The notes under the pieces: model-generated
What the model was told of the DNA's origin: nothing
Databases searched by the model: none
The model's input: the letters and a program-made list of their open reading frames with translations, nothing else
Position numbers and translations under genes: made by a program
NCBI GenBank assembly: GCA_964344565.1
Contig: CAYFNT010000021.1
Coordinates: 3,983-67,982 of the forward strand
Origin: JACNKJ01 sp964344565
GTDB lineage: Bacteria > Krumholzibacteriota > Krumholzibacteriia > JACNKJ01
DNA: 64,000 nucleotides
Direction: 5' to 3'
Shown here: piece after piece, positions 6,774 through 14,807 of the stretch
Position numbering within the stretch: the first letter of the stretch is position 1
Layout of the letters: every line of letters starts with the position of its first letter

Positions 6774-8183
6774 CTGTTTCGCTATCTGGCGGCGGGACTC
6801 TGCGCGGGTCTTCTGTGGCGCTTGGGCGGCGAGGTCTGGATGCTCATGGGTCTGGTCCTGGCCCTGCCGGGGAAGCTGCTGCCGACACGTCCGCGGGCGA
6901 TGGAGGGCTCCATTATAGTAGTGGGGATCCTCGCGGGATTCCTTCTGGCCGCGCCCATCGAAGAGGGAGATCCGGCTTCGGGTCGGCTGAAGGGAGTCTG
7001 GAGATTCACGGCCCTGGCCAAGGACGGCATGTTCTCGGGGCGGCTGGCCGGCGGAAGCGATCTGCTGCTGCGAGGAAGCGGCAAGCATCTGCCTCTGCCG
7101 GGGGAGGCCTTCACCGCTCGCGGCAGGCTGCTGCAGAGTTCGGCCATCCGCTCCCCCGAATTCAGGCTCCTGGAATGGAACAGCGAATCAGGGGAAAGCC
7201 ACCTGCAGCGCCAGTCCAGGCTGGGGCGTCTCACCGGACGCAGCCGCCTGCTCTTTCCGCTGACACGGGGCTATCGCGACACCCAGAGACCCCTGGCCAG
7301 GGCGCTGCTCTTCGGCGACAAGCGGGCCCTGCCCAGCGCCGCGAAACGGGCCTTTCGCGACGCCGGCCTGGCCCACCTTCTGGCCCTGAGCGGATTGCAC
7401 GTGGGGCTCTTCCTGCTGCTGCTCCGAAGGCTGCTCACTCCCCTGGCCACGCGTCCATCCCGGGCCGAGTGGATGCTTCTGATCGTCCTGCCCTTCCTGC
7501 CGGCCTGGGGAGGGGGAGGCGCGTCCATCAACCGGGCCAGCTTCATGGCGGGATACCTTCTCATGGGCCGCCGCATGGGCGGGCGACCTCTGGGCATCGA
7601 GGCCCTGGCCTTCGCGGCCTGCGTTGAGATCGCGCGCCGGCCCGCCTCCCTCTTCGAACCGGGCTTCCAGCTCAGCTATCTGGCCACCGCCGCGTTGCTC
7701 GCCTTTCCAGGACGCAGGGCCAGGATCGGGACGGCCTGGCCCGGACGAGTGGGCCACTACCTGAAAGAGGGCATGGCCGTCTCGACCCTCTGCACACTGG
7801 CCACCCTTCCGGTGATCCTCTCGCGATTCGATCGCCTTCCCCTGGGCGGCCCGCTCTGGAACCTGCTGGCCGCGCCGCTCACGGCGGCCTCCCTATTCTC
7901 GGGCTGGAGCCTGCTCCCCCTGGGGGGAATGCCGGGCGCGGCCTTCATTCCCGATTTCTTCCTGGCCCGGCTCCTCGACCTGGCCGTCCTGGCCGGGAGC
8001 GAATGGCGCCTGCTGATGACGGGCTTCGAGGTGCCCGGGTGGTCCTGGATCCCCTGGGGGCTGGGCATGCGCGGCATCCTCGGAAAGAGGCCCGTCTGGT
8101 CCTGGATACTGGCCCTCACGCCCGCGCTCGCGGGCTGGATCCTGGGAACCCGCGGCTTCGATTGGGGGCCCTCGGCATTCTGA
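6774..8183 (+). CDS. comEC: ComEC/Rec2-family DNA-uptake channel, short form, probable CTG start
   Basis: The protein matches the ComEC/Rec2 competence domain, the inner-membrane channel that takes in single-stranded DNA. The signature HLLALSGLHVGLF lies at about residues 201-213, and GFQLSYLATAALL follows later. There are several hydrophobic segments across the protein. At 469 residues it lacks the C-terminal metallo-beta-lactamase-like domain of full-length ComEC. The first ATG or TTG in frame is TTG 6822, but that would remove a first membrane segment and has no ribosome site. A perfect GGAGG at 6764-6768 sits five bases before CTG 6774, giving MFRYLAAGLCAGLLWRL, a typical ComEC opening. 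I therefore infer a CTG start. It follows the diguanylate cyclase gene. Confidence 0.85.
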   Translation: MFRYLAAGLCAGLLWRLGGEVWMLMGLVLALPGKLLPTRPRAMEGSIIVVGILAGFLLAAPIEEGDPASGRLKGVWRFTALAKDGMFSGRLAGGSDLLLRGSGKHLPLPGEAFTARGRLLQSSAIRSPEFRLLEWNSESGESHLQRQSRLGRLTGRSRLLFPLTRGYRDTQRPLARALLFGDKRALPSAAKRAFRDAGLAHLLALSGLHVGLFLLLLRRLLTPLATRPSRAEWMLLIVLPFLPAWGGGGASINRASFMAGYLLMGRRMGGRPLGIEALAFAACVEIARRPASLFEPGFQLSYLATAALLAFPGRRARIGTAWPGRVGHYLKEGMAVSTLCTLATLPVILSRFDRLPLGGPLWNLLAAPLTAASLFSGWSLLPLGGMPGAAFIPDFFLARLLDLAVLAGSEWRLLMTGFEVPGWSWIPWGLGMRGILGKRPVWSWILALTPALAGWILGTRGFDWGPSAF

Positions 8184-8193
8184 TCGCAAAGAG

Positions 8194-8222
8194 TTGACAG
8201 GATCGGCCGCCCTTCCTAGGAT
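8194..8222 (+). promoter_or_regulatory. promoter of the purine operon
   Basis: TTGACA (8194-8199), 17 bases, TAGGAT (8217-8222). The transcription start should fall near 8229, about 38 bases before purN. I see no PurR-like palindrome or guanine riboswitch in the short leader. Confidence 0.75.
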
Positions 8223-8266
8223 GCCCGCGTCGCCTCGCGCGTCTTCCCCAACAGTGCAGGTAAACC

Positions 8267-8893
8267 ATGCATCGGATCGCCGTCTTCGCCTCCGGACGCG
8301 GCTCGAATTTCATTTCCCTCTTTTCGGCCTCCCAGGCCGGGCGCTTTCCGGGAAGCATCGTGCTGCTCGCCAGCGACAAGGCCGAGGCCGGCGCCGTGGG
8401 CTTCGCCCGGGAGCAGGGCATCGATACCTTCGTCGTGAACTCCGACCGTCCCAAGGGAGGACTCAGCCTCGAGGAAGAGACGGCCTTTCGCGATGCATGC
8501 CTCGAGGCCGAGGTCGAATGGATCTGCCTGGCCGGCTTCATGCGAATCCTGAAGGGGCCGCTGCTGGAAGCCTTCGAGGGGCGCATCCTGAACATCCATC
8601 CCGCCATTCTCCCCGCCTTTCCCGGTCTGGATTCCCAGACCCAGGCCTTCGACTACGGCGCCAAGGTGGCGGGCTGCACGGTTCACTTCGTGGACGCGGG
8701 CGTGGACACGGGACCCATCGTCTGCCAGCGGGCCGTGCCCGTGGAAGACGAGGACAGCGCCGAGAGCCTGGCCGCCCGCATCCTCGAACAGGAACACCAG
8801 ATCTATCCCGAGGCCCTTCGACGGCTCTTCACCGAGAGCTGGAGTCGAGAAGGCCGCCGCATCGTTTTCGCCAACCGAAAGGAATCCCCATGA
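8267..8893 (+). CDS. purN: phosphoribosylglycinamide formyltransferase
   Basis: PurN transfers a formyl group from 10-formyl-tetrahydrofolate to GAR, the third step of purine synthesis. The 208-residue protein has the usual length. It starts with IAVFASGRGSNF, the phosphate-binding loop, and carries the catalytic Asn-His pair in ILNIHPAILPAFPG and the catalytic Asp in HFVDAGVDTGPI. It heads the operon purN-purC-purH-guaA behind its own promoter. Its stop codon overlaps the purC start in ATGA, which suggests translational coupling. Confidence 0.97.
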   Translation: MHRIAVFASGRGSNFISLFSASQAGRFPGSIVLLASDKAEAGAVGFAREQGIDTFVVNSDRPKGGLSLEEETAFRDACLEAEVEWICLAGFMRILKGPLLEAFEGRILNIHPAILPAFPGLDSQTQAFDYGAKVAGCTVHFVDAGVDTGPIVCQRAVPVEDEDSAESLAARILEQEHQIYPEALRRLFTESWSREGRRIVFANRKESP

Positions 8894-9780
8894 CCCGTAG
8901 CACTCTCTTGCGCAGCGAGGACCTCGGGCTCAAGCCCAGCTACAGCGGCAAGGTCCGCGACCTCTTCGATCTGGGCGACAGGCTCCTCATCGTGGCCACC
9001 GACCGCATCAGCGCCTATGACCACATCATGCACGAACCCGTCGAGGGCAAGGGCGAGATGCTCACCCAGATCTCGGTGAAGTGGTTCGAGCATCTCGAGG
9101 GTCTGCTGCCTCATCATCTCATCAGCGATGACTGGAAGGATTTCCCCGAGCCTTTCAATCGTCCGGAGCTGGGCAAGCGCAGCATGCTGGTCCACAAGAC
9201 CGACCGCTTCGATCTGGAGTGCGTGATCCGCGGCTACCTCACCGGTTCGGGCCTCAAGGACTACAAGGCCACCGGCGAGGTCTGCGGCATCGCCCTGCCC
9301 GAGGGCATGCGCGACGCGGACAAGCTGCCCGAACCCATCTTCACTCCTGCGACCAAGGAGGACGACGGGCACGACATGAACGTGGATCACGAGACCGCCC
9401 GAGGCATCGTGGGGGACGAGTGGTTCGAGCCCCTGGCCAAGGTAAGCCGTCGCATCTACGAGGCGGGCGAGGCCTACGCCCGGGAGCGGGGCATCATCAT
9501 CGCCGACACGAAATTCGAATTCGGCGTCCACGACGGCAAGCTCATGCTCATCGACGAGGTGCTCACCCCCGACAGTTCCCGCTTCTGGGACGCGTCCATC
9601 TACGAGCCCGGCAAGTCGCCGGTCTCCTTCGACAAGCAGATCCTGCGCAACTGGCTCGACGAGCAGGGCTGGGACCGCGAGGGCACGCCGCCCAACCTCC
9701 CCCAGGAGCTGCGGGCGCGCATCTACGGTCGCTATGAGGAGATCCTCGAGAAACTCTTCCCGGGAAGCGCGGAGGCCTAA
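8890..9780 (+). CDS. purC: phosphoribosylaminoimidazole-succinocarboxamide synthase (SAICAR synthase)
   Basis: PurC joins aspartate to CAIR with ATP to give SAICAR. The 296-residue protein has the SAICAR synthase opening SGKVRDLFDLGDRLLIVATDRISAYD, shared by the longer (about 300-residue) form. Family motifs RGYLTGSG and the late LIDEVLTPDSSRFW are present. The ATG at 8890 overlaps the purN stop. The frame stays open far upstream, but only through the purN region, and that part has no homology. The TAA stop overlaps the purH ATG by one base. Confidence 0.97.
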   Translation: MTRSTLLRSEDLGLKPSYSGKVRDLFDLGDRLLIVATDRISAYDHIMHEPVEGKGEMLTQISVKWFEHLEGLLPHHLISDDWKDFPEPFNRPELGKRSMLVHKTDRFDLECVIRGYLTGSGLKDYKATGEVCGIALPEGMRDADKLPEPIFTPATKEDDGHDMNVDHETARGIVGDEWFEPLAKVSRRIYEAGEAYARERGIIIADTKFEFGVHDGKLMLIDEVLTPDSSRFWDASIYEPGKSPVSFDKQILRNWLDEQGWDREGTPPNLPQELRARIYGRYEEILEKLFPGSAEA

Positions 9781-11288
9781 TGAAGATTCGCAGAGCTCTG
9801 CTCAGCGTCACGGACAAGTCCGGACTTCGCGAGCTGGCCGAGTACCTGGTCGGCGAGGGCGTGGAACTCATCGCCAGCGGCGGTACCCGCAAGCACCTGG
9901 AAGAGGCGGGACTGCCCGTGCTGGAGCTGGCCGCCTGGACCGGCAGCCCGGAGGCCTTGGGCGGCCGTGTGAAGACCCTGCATCCCAAGGTCTTCGGCGG
10001 CATCCTGGCCGATCCCGAGCTCCACGGCGAGGATCTGGACAAGCTGGACTTCCCCCTGATCGACGTCGTGGTCTGTAATCTCTATAGATTCAAGGAGACT
10101 GCCTCGGACAGCTCGCGTAGTTTCGAGGACGTCATCGAGGCCATCGATATCGGAGGCCCCAGCCTCATCCGGGCCTCGGCCAAGAATCACCGGCGGGTGA
10201 GCATCCTCTGTCGTCCGGAAGACTACGCCGGGTTCGTCGAGGCCTGCAGGGCGGGCGCGGGGGATCCCGGCGCGGAACTGCGCAGGGAACTGGCCGGGCG
10301 GGCCTTCGCCCACACCCGCGACTACGATCTGGCCATCGCCGATTGGCTCGGACAGGGGGGAGGCGAGTTCGGCGAGGAGCTGCAGTCCCTCCGTTACGGC
10401 GAGAACCCGCATCAGAAGGCTTGGCTACACGCCTGGCGGGCCGGCGCATTGCCCTTCGAGCAGCATCAGGGCAAGGAGCTCTCCTACAACAACCTCCTCG
10501 ATCTGGGTGGCGCACTCGACCTGATCCTCGATCTGGACGGTCCCGCCGCCGCCGTGATCAAGCACGGCAATCCCTGCGGCGTGGGTTTCGGCGCCAGCAG
10601 TCCCGAAGCCCTGGAGCGCGCCTGGGCCTCCGATCCCGTGAGCGCCTTCGGTTCGGTGATCGCCCTGAGCCATCCGGTGGACGGGAAGACCGCGGCCTTC
10701 CTGGCGGACAAGTTCTTCGAGGTGCTGGTTGCGCCTTCCTACGACGAGGCCGCCCTCGCCCGTTTCGCCAGGAAGAAGAACCTGCGGGTGCTCTCCCTGC
10801 CCGACCCCGAGGCATGGCGCGCCACCGAACGCTTGCGCAGCGTGGGGCCTCTGCTCCTGCGACAGGAGGAAGACCGGCATTTCACTCCCGTCGCCGATTG
10901 GGAATCCGGAGCGGGCGAAGCGCCGGGCGAGGCGATGCGTCAGGAACTCGAACGCGCCTGGCGCGTGGTCAAGCACGTGAAGAGCAACGCCATCCTTCTC
11001 TGGAAGGGCGACATGCTGCTCGCCGCCGGCGCCGGCCAGATGAGTCGGGTGGACTCCTGCAAGATCGCCGTGGCCAAGGCCCGCGAGCACGGCCACGACA
11101 TCGAAGGAGCGGTGGCGGCCTCCGACGCCTTCTTCCCCTTCGCCGACGGTCTGGAGATCCTGGCCGAGGCCGGAGTGAAGTGGGTGGTGCAGCCCGGAGG
11201 TTCCATCCGCGACGAGGAAGTGCTGGCCCGCGCGGAAGAATTGGGATTGGGCGTGCTGCTCACCGGCCGCCGTCACTTCAGACACTAG
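9780..11288 (+). CDS. purH: bifunctional AICAR transformylase / IMP cyclohydrolase
   Basis: PurH carries out the last two steps to IMP. The 502-residue protein has an N-terminal MGS-like IMP cyclohydrolase domain (about 1-150: ALLSVTDKSGL, IASGGTRKHL, VKTLHPKVFGGIL). A C-terminal AICAR transformylase domain follows, with the catalytic Lys-His pair in VIKHGNPCGVG. The usual reading is KHTNPCG, so the residue after His is Gly instead of Thr. The catalytic Lys-His is intact and I expect activity. The gene is coupled to purC by a TAATG overlap, and guaA follows eight bases later. Confidence 0.97.
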   Translation: MKIRRALLSVTDKSGLRELAEYLVGEGVELIASGGTRKHLEEAGLPVLELAAWTGSPEALGGRVKTLHPKVFGGILADPELHGEDLDKLDFPLIDVVVCNLYRFKETASDSSRSFEDVIEAIDIGGPSLIRASAKNHRRVSILCRPEDYAGFVEACRAGAGDPGAELRRELAGRAFAHTRDYDLAIADWLGQGGGEFGEELQSLRYGENPHQKAWLHAWRAGALPFEQHQGKELSYNNLLDLGGALDLILDLDGPAAAVIKHGNPCGVGFGASSPEALERAWASDPVSAFGSVIALSHPVDGKTAAFLADKFFEVLVAPSYDEAALARFARKKNLRVLSLPDPEAWRATERLRSVGPLLLRQEEDRHFTPVADWESGAGEAPGEAMRQELERAWRVVKHVKSNAILLWKGDMLLAAGAGQMSRVDSCKIAVAKAREHGHDIEGAVAASDAFFPFADGLEILAEAGVKWVVQPGGSIRDEEVLARAEELGLGVLLTGRRHFRH

Positions 11289-11296
11289 GAAGGTTC

Positions 11297-12841
11297 ATGA
11301 GCCACGAAGCCCAGTCCATCGTCGTTCTCGACTACGGCAGCCAGTACACCCAGCTCATTGCGCGACGCATCAGGGAGCTGGAAGTCTTCAGTGTCATCCT
11401 GCCCTTCGATGCCAGCGAGGAAGAGATCCGCGCCGAGAATCCCGTGGGCATCATCCTTTCGGGAGGACCTTCCAGCGTCTACGAGGAAGGCGCTCCCTCG
11501 CTGAATCCCGCGGCCATGAAGCTCGGTTTGCCTCTCCTGGGCATCTGCTACGGCATGCACCTGCTCGGACGGGAACTGGGCGCGCCCATCGACCAGACCT
11601 CTCGACGGGAGTACGGATTGGCTGAGGTGGACTGCGAAACCGACAGTCGCCTCTTCGCGGGACTCGAACGCGGCCAGTCCGTTTGGATGAGCCACGGCGA
11701 CGCCATGCACGATCTGCCCGATGGGCTCCGCTCGGTGGCTCACAGCGAGGGCAGTCCCGTCTGCGGCTTCGAGAACGTGGAAGGGAAGATCTACGGCCTG
11801 CAGTTCCATCCCGAAGTGCATCACAGCGAGCACGGCAGCTCCATGCTGCGCAACTTCATCTTCGACGTCTGCGGGGCCGACCATCTCTGGACACGCGAAC
11901 ACTTCATCGAGATGACGGTGGAGCAGATCCGCGAACAGGTGGGAGACGGACGCGTTCTCTGCGCCGTGAGCGGCGGCGTGGACTCCACCGTGGTGGCCGC
12001 CCTGCTCGACCGCGCCCTGGGCGAACGGGTGGACTGCGTCTTCGTGAACAACGGGTTGCTCCGCAAGGACGAGCCCGCCCAGGTCGAGAAGCTCTTCAAG
12101 GATTACTTCCACGTGCGCTTCCACCACGTGGACGCCTCGGAGAAGTTCCTCGCCAACCTGGCCGGCGTGCGCGATCCGGAGCAGAAACGGAAGATCATCG
12201 GCGAGACCTTCATCCGCGTCTTCGAGGAGACCGCCCGCGATCTGGGCGAGATGGACTACCTCGCACAGGGTACGCTCTACCCCGACATCATCGAGTCCCT
12301 CTCGGTGAAGGGGCCCAGCGCCACCATCAAGAGCCATCACAACGTGGGCGGCCTGCCCGATAACATGAAGTTCGAACTGGTGGAGCCCCTGCGGGAACTC
12401 TTCAAGGACGAGGTCCGCGAGGTGGGCAAGGCCCTGGGCCTGCCCGAACACTTCGTGCAGCGCCATCCCTTCCCCGGACCGGGACTGGGCGTGCGCATCC
12501 TGGGCGAGGTGACCGCAGAGAGGGTTCGCGTGCTGCAGGAGGCCGACGCCATCTTCATCGGCGCGCTCCACGAGAGCGGGTGGTACGAGAAGTCCTGGCA
12601 GGCCCTGGCCGTGCTGCTTCCCGTGCAGTCGGTCGGCGTCATGGGCGACCAGCGCACCTACGAAGACGTGGTGGCCCTGCGCTCGGTCAACTCCACCGAC
12701 GGCATGACAGCCGACTGGACCCGCCTGCCCGCCGACCTGCTGGAACGCGTCAGCAACCGCATCATCGGCAGCGTACGCGGCATAAATCGCGTGGTCTACG
12801 ACGTCAGCTCCAAGCCCCCGGCCACCATCGAGTGGGAATAG
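11297..12841 (+). CDS. guaA: GMP synthase (glutamine-hydrolysing)
   Basis: GuaA aminates XMP to GMP with ATP and glutamine. The 514-residue protein has the normal length. The N-terminal class I amidotransferase has the nucleophile Cys84 in GICYG and the His-Glu pair in LQFHPEV. The ATP-pyrophosphatase domain has the PP-loop SGGVDST, and the C-terminal dimerisation domain ends with the family terminus PPATIEWE. The ATG at 11297 follows aggaaggttc. An open frame extends upstream into purH but is a shadow. guaB is not in the window. Confidence 0.97.
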   Translation: MSHEAQSIVVLDYGSQYTQLIARRIRELEVFSVILPFDASEEEIRAENPVGIILSGGPSSVYEEGAPSLNPAAMKLGLPLLGICYGMHLLGRELGAPIDQTSRREYGLAEVDCETDSRLFAGLERGQSVWMSHGDAMHDLPDGLRSVAHSEGSPVCGFENVEGKIYGLQFHPEVHHSEHGSSMLRNFIFDVCGADHLWTREHFIEMTVEQIREQVGDGRVLCAVSGGVDSTVVAALLDRALGERVDCVFVNNGLLRKDEPAQVEKLFKDYFHVRFHHVDASEKFLANLAGVRDPEQKRKIIGETFIRVFEETARDLGEMDYLAQGTLYPDIIESLSVKGPSATIKSHHNVGGLPDNMKFELVEPLRELFKDEVREVGKALGLPEHFVQRHPFPGPGLGVRILGEVTAERVRVLQEADAIFIGALHESGWYEKSWQALAVLLPVQSVGVMGDQRTYEDVVALRSVNSTDGMTADWTRLPADLLERVSNRIIGSVRGINRVVYDVSSKPPATIEWE

Positions 12842-12842
12842 C

Positions 12843-14138
12843 GTGGGCCGCCGGCTGCTTCTCCTGATCATGTTCCTGGCTCTGGCCGCCGCTGCCCGGG
12901 AGAGCACCTACGTCTATCCTCCCGGCAGCCACACCCTAGGTTTCGACCGCATCGGGGAATGGGAGCTCAAGATCTTCATGGGCCTGGGCGCCAGCTACGA
13001 CAATCCCCAGGGCCTGGCGGCGGTGAAGCTGAAAAGCCAGGACGATCCCGACGACAAGAAGGACGATGTCTGGCTCACCCTCTTCGGCGTGAATTCTGGC
13101 AAGGGTCAGATAGTCTACAATCCCTCGCGTTTCGAGGTGAACACCTTCGGCAAGCGGGGCGAGGGGCGCAATCGTTTCCGGAATCCCCTGGGCATCGCCG
13201 CCAACGAGGACGGCCGGGTGGCCGTGGCCGACGCCGGAAATCGACGGGTGGTCTTCCTGCACATGAACGGCGCGGGACTGGAGTGGACGGGATCGGTGTC
13301 CCAGGTCGAAGGCGGAATCCTGCCCACGGATCTGGCCTGGGGCGGCGGGAAGTTCTGGGCCGCCGATTACGGTCGCGGGCGAATCCTTCGTTTCGGTCCA
13401 AGGGGCGGAGATCCGGAAGTGTGGCCCCTTCGAGAAGCCACGCTCGAACGTCCCCGCGGTCTCACGGTGCTCGTGCCCGGCGACAAGTGGAGCCGCAGCG
13501 GCCGATTCCAGCTTCTGGTGCTGGACCAAGACGGCAGCCGCCTGAATCTCTTCGACGAGAAGGGCGCGCTCATCCAGCAGCGCCGGGTCGAAGACATCCT
13601 GGGCGGCGAGGGGAAGTTCATCTATCCGGTCACCGATCTCTACGGCAACTTCGTGATGGCCGATTCCCTGAGCGGACGCCTGGTGAAGCTGGACAAGAAG
13701 CTGCGCACCCTGGCCGTCATGGAATCCATCGACGAGGATCCGCGTCCCCTGGAGCACCCGCGCGGGCTGGCCCTCTGGCGTCGATACGGACAGCTCTTCA
13801 TCGTCGAGGAGAAGGGCGGGGCCTACCTCTGGACGGGCACGGACATCTTCGATGCCCGCCTCGACTGGGAAGCTCACCGCAGCGGACGCACTTCCCTCAT
13901 GCTTCAGTTCAAGCTCAGCGAGGCCAGTCTGGTGACCCTCCATTCGGTGGTGAACGGGAAGGAGGTCGAACTGCGCGCCGAAAGGCGGCGGGGCGTGGGC
14001 GGCGTGAGGCAGTGGATCCACAAGGACGGGAAGCTGGAAGGCGCCAGCGAAATCGTCATCCGGGCCCGGCCCACCTACTCCTCGAAGAAGACCCTGGTGG
14101 TGGAGGCGCGGGTACCGATTCCGGAGGGCGGGCCATGA
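12843..14138 (+). CDS. secreted NHL-repeat-like beta-propeller protein
   Basis: This 431-residue protein starts with a hydrophobic signal peptide (LLLLIMFLALAAAA). The body has NHL-type blades, for example FRNPLGIAANEDGRVAVADAGNRRVVFL near residues 110-140, PTDLAWGGGKFWAADYGRGRILRF and LERPRGLTVL. These form a beta-propeller for protein or ligand binding. The last 80 residues look like a separate beta domain (LMLQFKLSEASLVTL), perhaps FlgD-like or Ig-like. The GTG start lies one base after the guaA stop. The stop overlaps the next gene in ATGA. The gene rides on the purine operon, but a purine role is not implied. It is probably periplasmic or outer-surface. Confidence 0.75.
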   Translation: MGRRLLLLIMFLALAAAARESTYVYPPGSHTLGFDRIGEWELKIFMGLGASYDNPQGLAAVKLKSQDDPDDKKDDVWLTLFGVNSGKGQIVYNPSRFEVNTFGKRGEGRNRFRNPLGIAANEDGRVAVADAGNRRVVFLHMNGAGLEWTGSVSQVEGGILPTDLAWGGGKFWAADYGRGRILRFGPRGGDPEVWPLREATLERPRGLTVLVPGDKWSRSGRFQLLVLDQDGSRLNLFDEKGALIQQRRVEDILGGEGKFIYPVTDLYGNFVMADSLSGRLVKLDKKLRTLAVMESIDEDPRPLEHPRGLALWRRYGQLFIVEEKGGAYLWTGTDIFDARLDWEAHRSGRTSLMLQFKLSEASLVTLHSVVNGKEVELRAERRRGVGGVRQWIHKDGKLEGASEIVIRARPTYSSKKTLVVEARVPIPEGGP

Positions 14139-14704
14139 GGTACGGAGAATTCTTCCGGAAGGGCATCCACGGCAGCGCCATCATCATTCCCCTGGGCGTC
14201 TGGTTCCTGGATCCCATCATCTGGCGGCCCCTGCTCTACGCCGGCGCGGCCGTCATGCTCATCATCGACCTGGTGCGCCTGGGACACCCGCGGCTGAAGG
14301 CCTATGCGCGGCTCATGCTGGGCCCCGCACTGCGCCGTCACGAGGACGTCGAGCTCACCGGCGCATCCTGGATGGCCATCGCCTGCCTGCTCGTGGCGGA
14401 ACTCTATCCCCTGGACGTGGCCGTGGCGGCCATGGGCTATCTCATCGTGGGCGACGGCATCGCCGGCCTTGTGGGGAAGACCTGGGGGCGCCACAAGTTC
14501 GCCTTCGGCAAGAGCTGGGAGGGGACCCTGTCCTGCTACGCCGCCAATCTGCTGGTGGGGCTCCTGGTCTTCCGCAGCCTGCCTCCGGCCCTGCTGGGCG
14601 CCTTCCTGGGCACCGCCGTGGAGCTTCTGCCCCTGCCCCTGGACGACAATCTGGCCATTCCGCTCATCGCGGGAGGCATTCTCTGGGCGGCCGTCGCCAT
14701 CTAG
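14135..14704 (+). CDS. polyprenol/phytol-kinase-like CTP-dependent membrane enzyme
   Basis: This 189-residue, very hydrophobic protein has about six membrane segments. Its central motif LIVGDGIAGLVGKTWGRHKF followed by GKSWEGTLSC is the conserved block of the dolichol kinase / phytol kinase (SEC59, VTE5) group, related to CDP-diacylglycerol synthase. The late LPLPLDDNLAIPLIAG also fits. Such enzymes phosphorylate isoprenoid alcohols with CTP or transfer cytidylyl groups. Its substrate here is unknown; recycling of undecaprenol or another polyprenol is a reasonable guess. The start overlaps the upstream NHL gene stop. Confidence 0.75.
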   Translation: MRYGEFFRKGIHGSAIIIPLGVWFLDPIIWRPLLYAGAAVMLIIDLVRLGHPRLKAYARLMLGPALRRHEDVELTGASWMAIACLLVAELYPLDVAVAAMGYLIVGDGIAGLVGKTWGRHKFAFGKSWEGTLSCYAANLLVGLLVFRSLPPALLGAFLGTAVELLPLPLDDNLAIPLIAGGILWAAVAI

Positions 14705-14731
14705 CCGAAACATCCCTAGGTGGCGGCCGAA

Positions 14732-14760
14732 TTGACAGCACCGGGCCGGCCCTCTATTTT
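14732..14760 (+). promoter_or_regulatory. promoter of secA
   Basis: A perfect TTGACA (14732-14737), 17 bases, then TATTTT (14755-14760). The start should be near 14767, giving a 41-base leader with the ribosome site gggagag before the ATG. Confidence 0.75.
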
Positions 14761-14807
14761 AGGCTGGCTTAAGTCCAAGAATATCCATCGATTATTCGGG
14801 AGAGACC

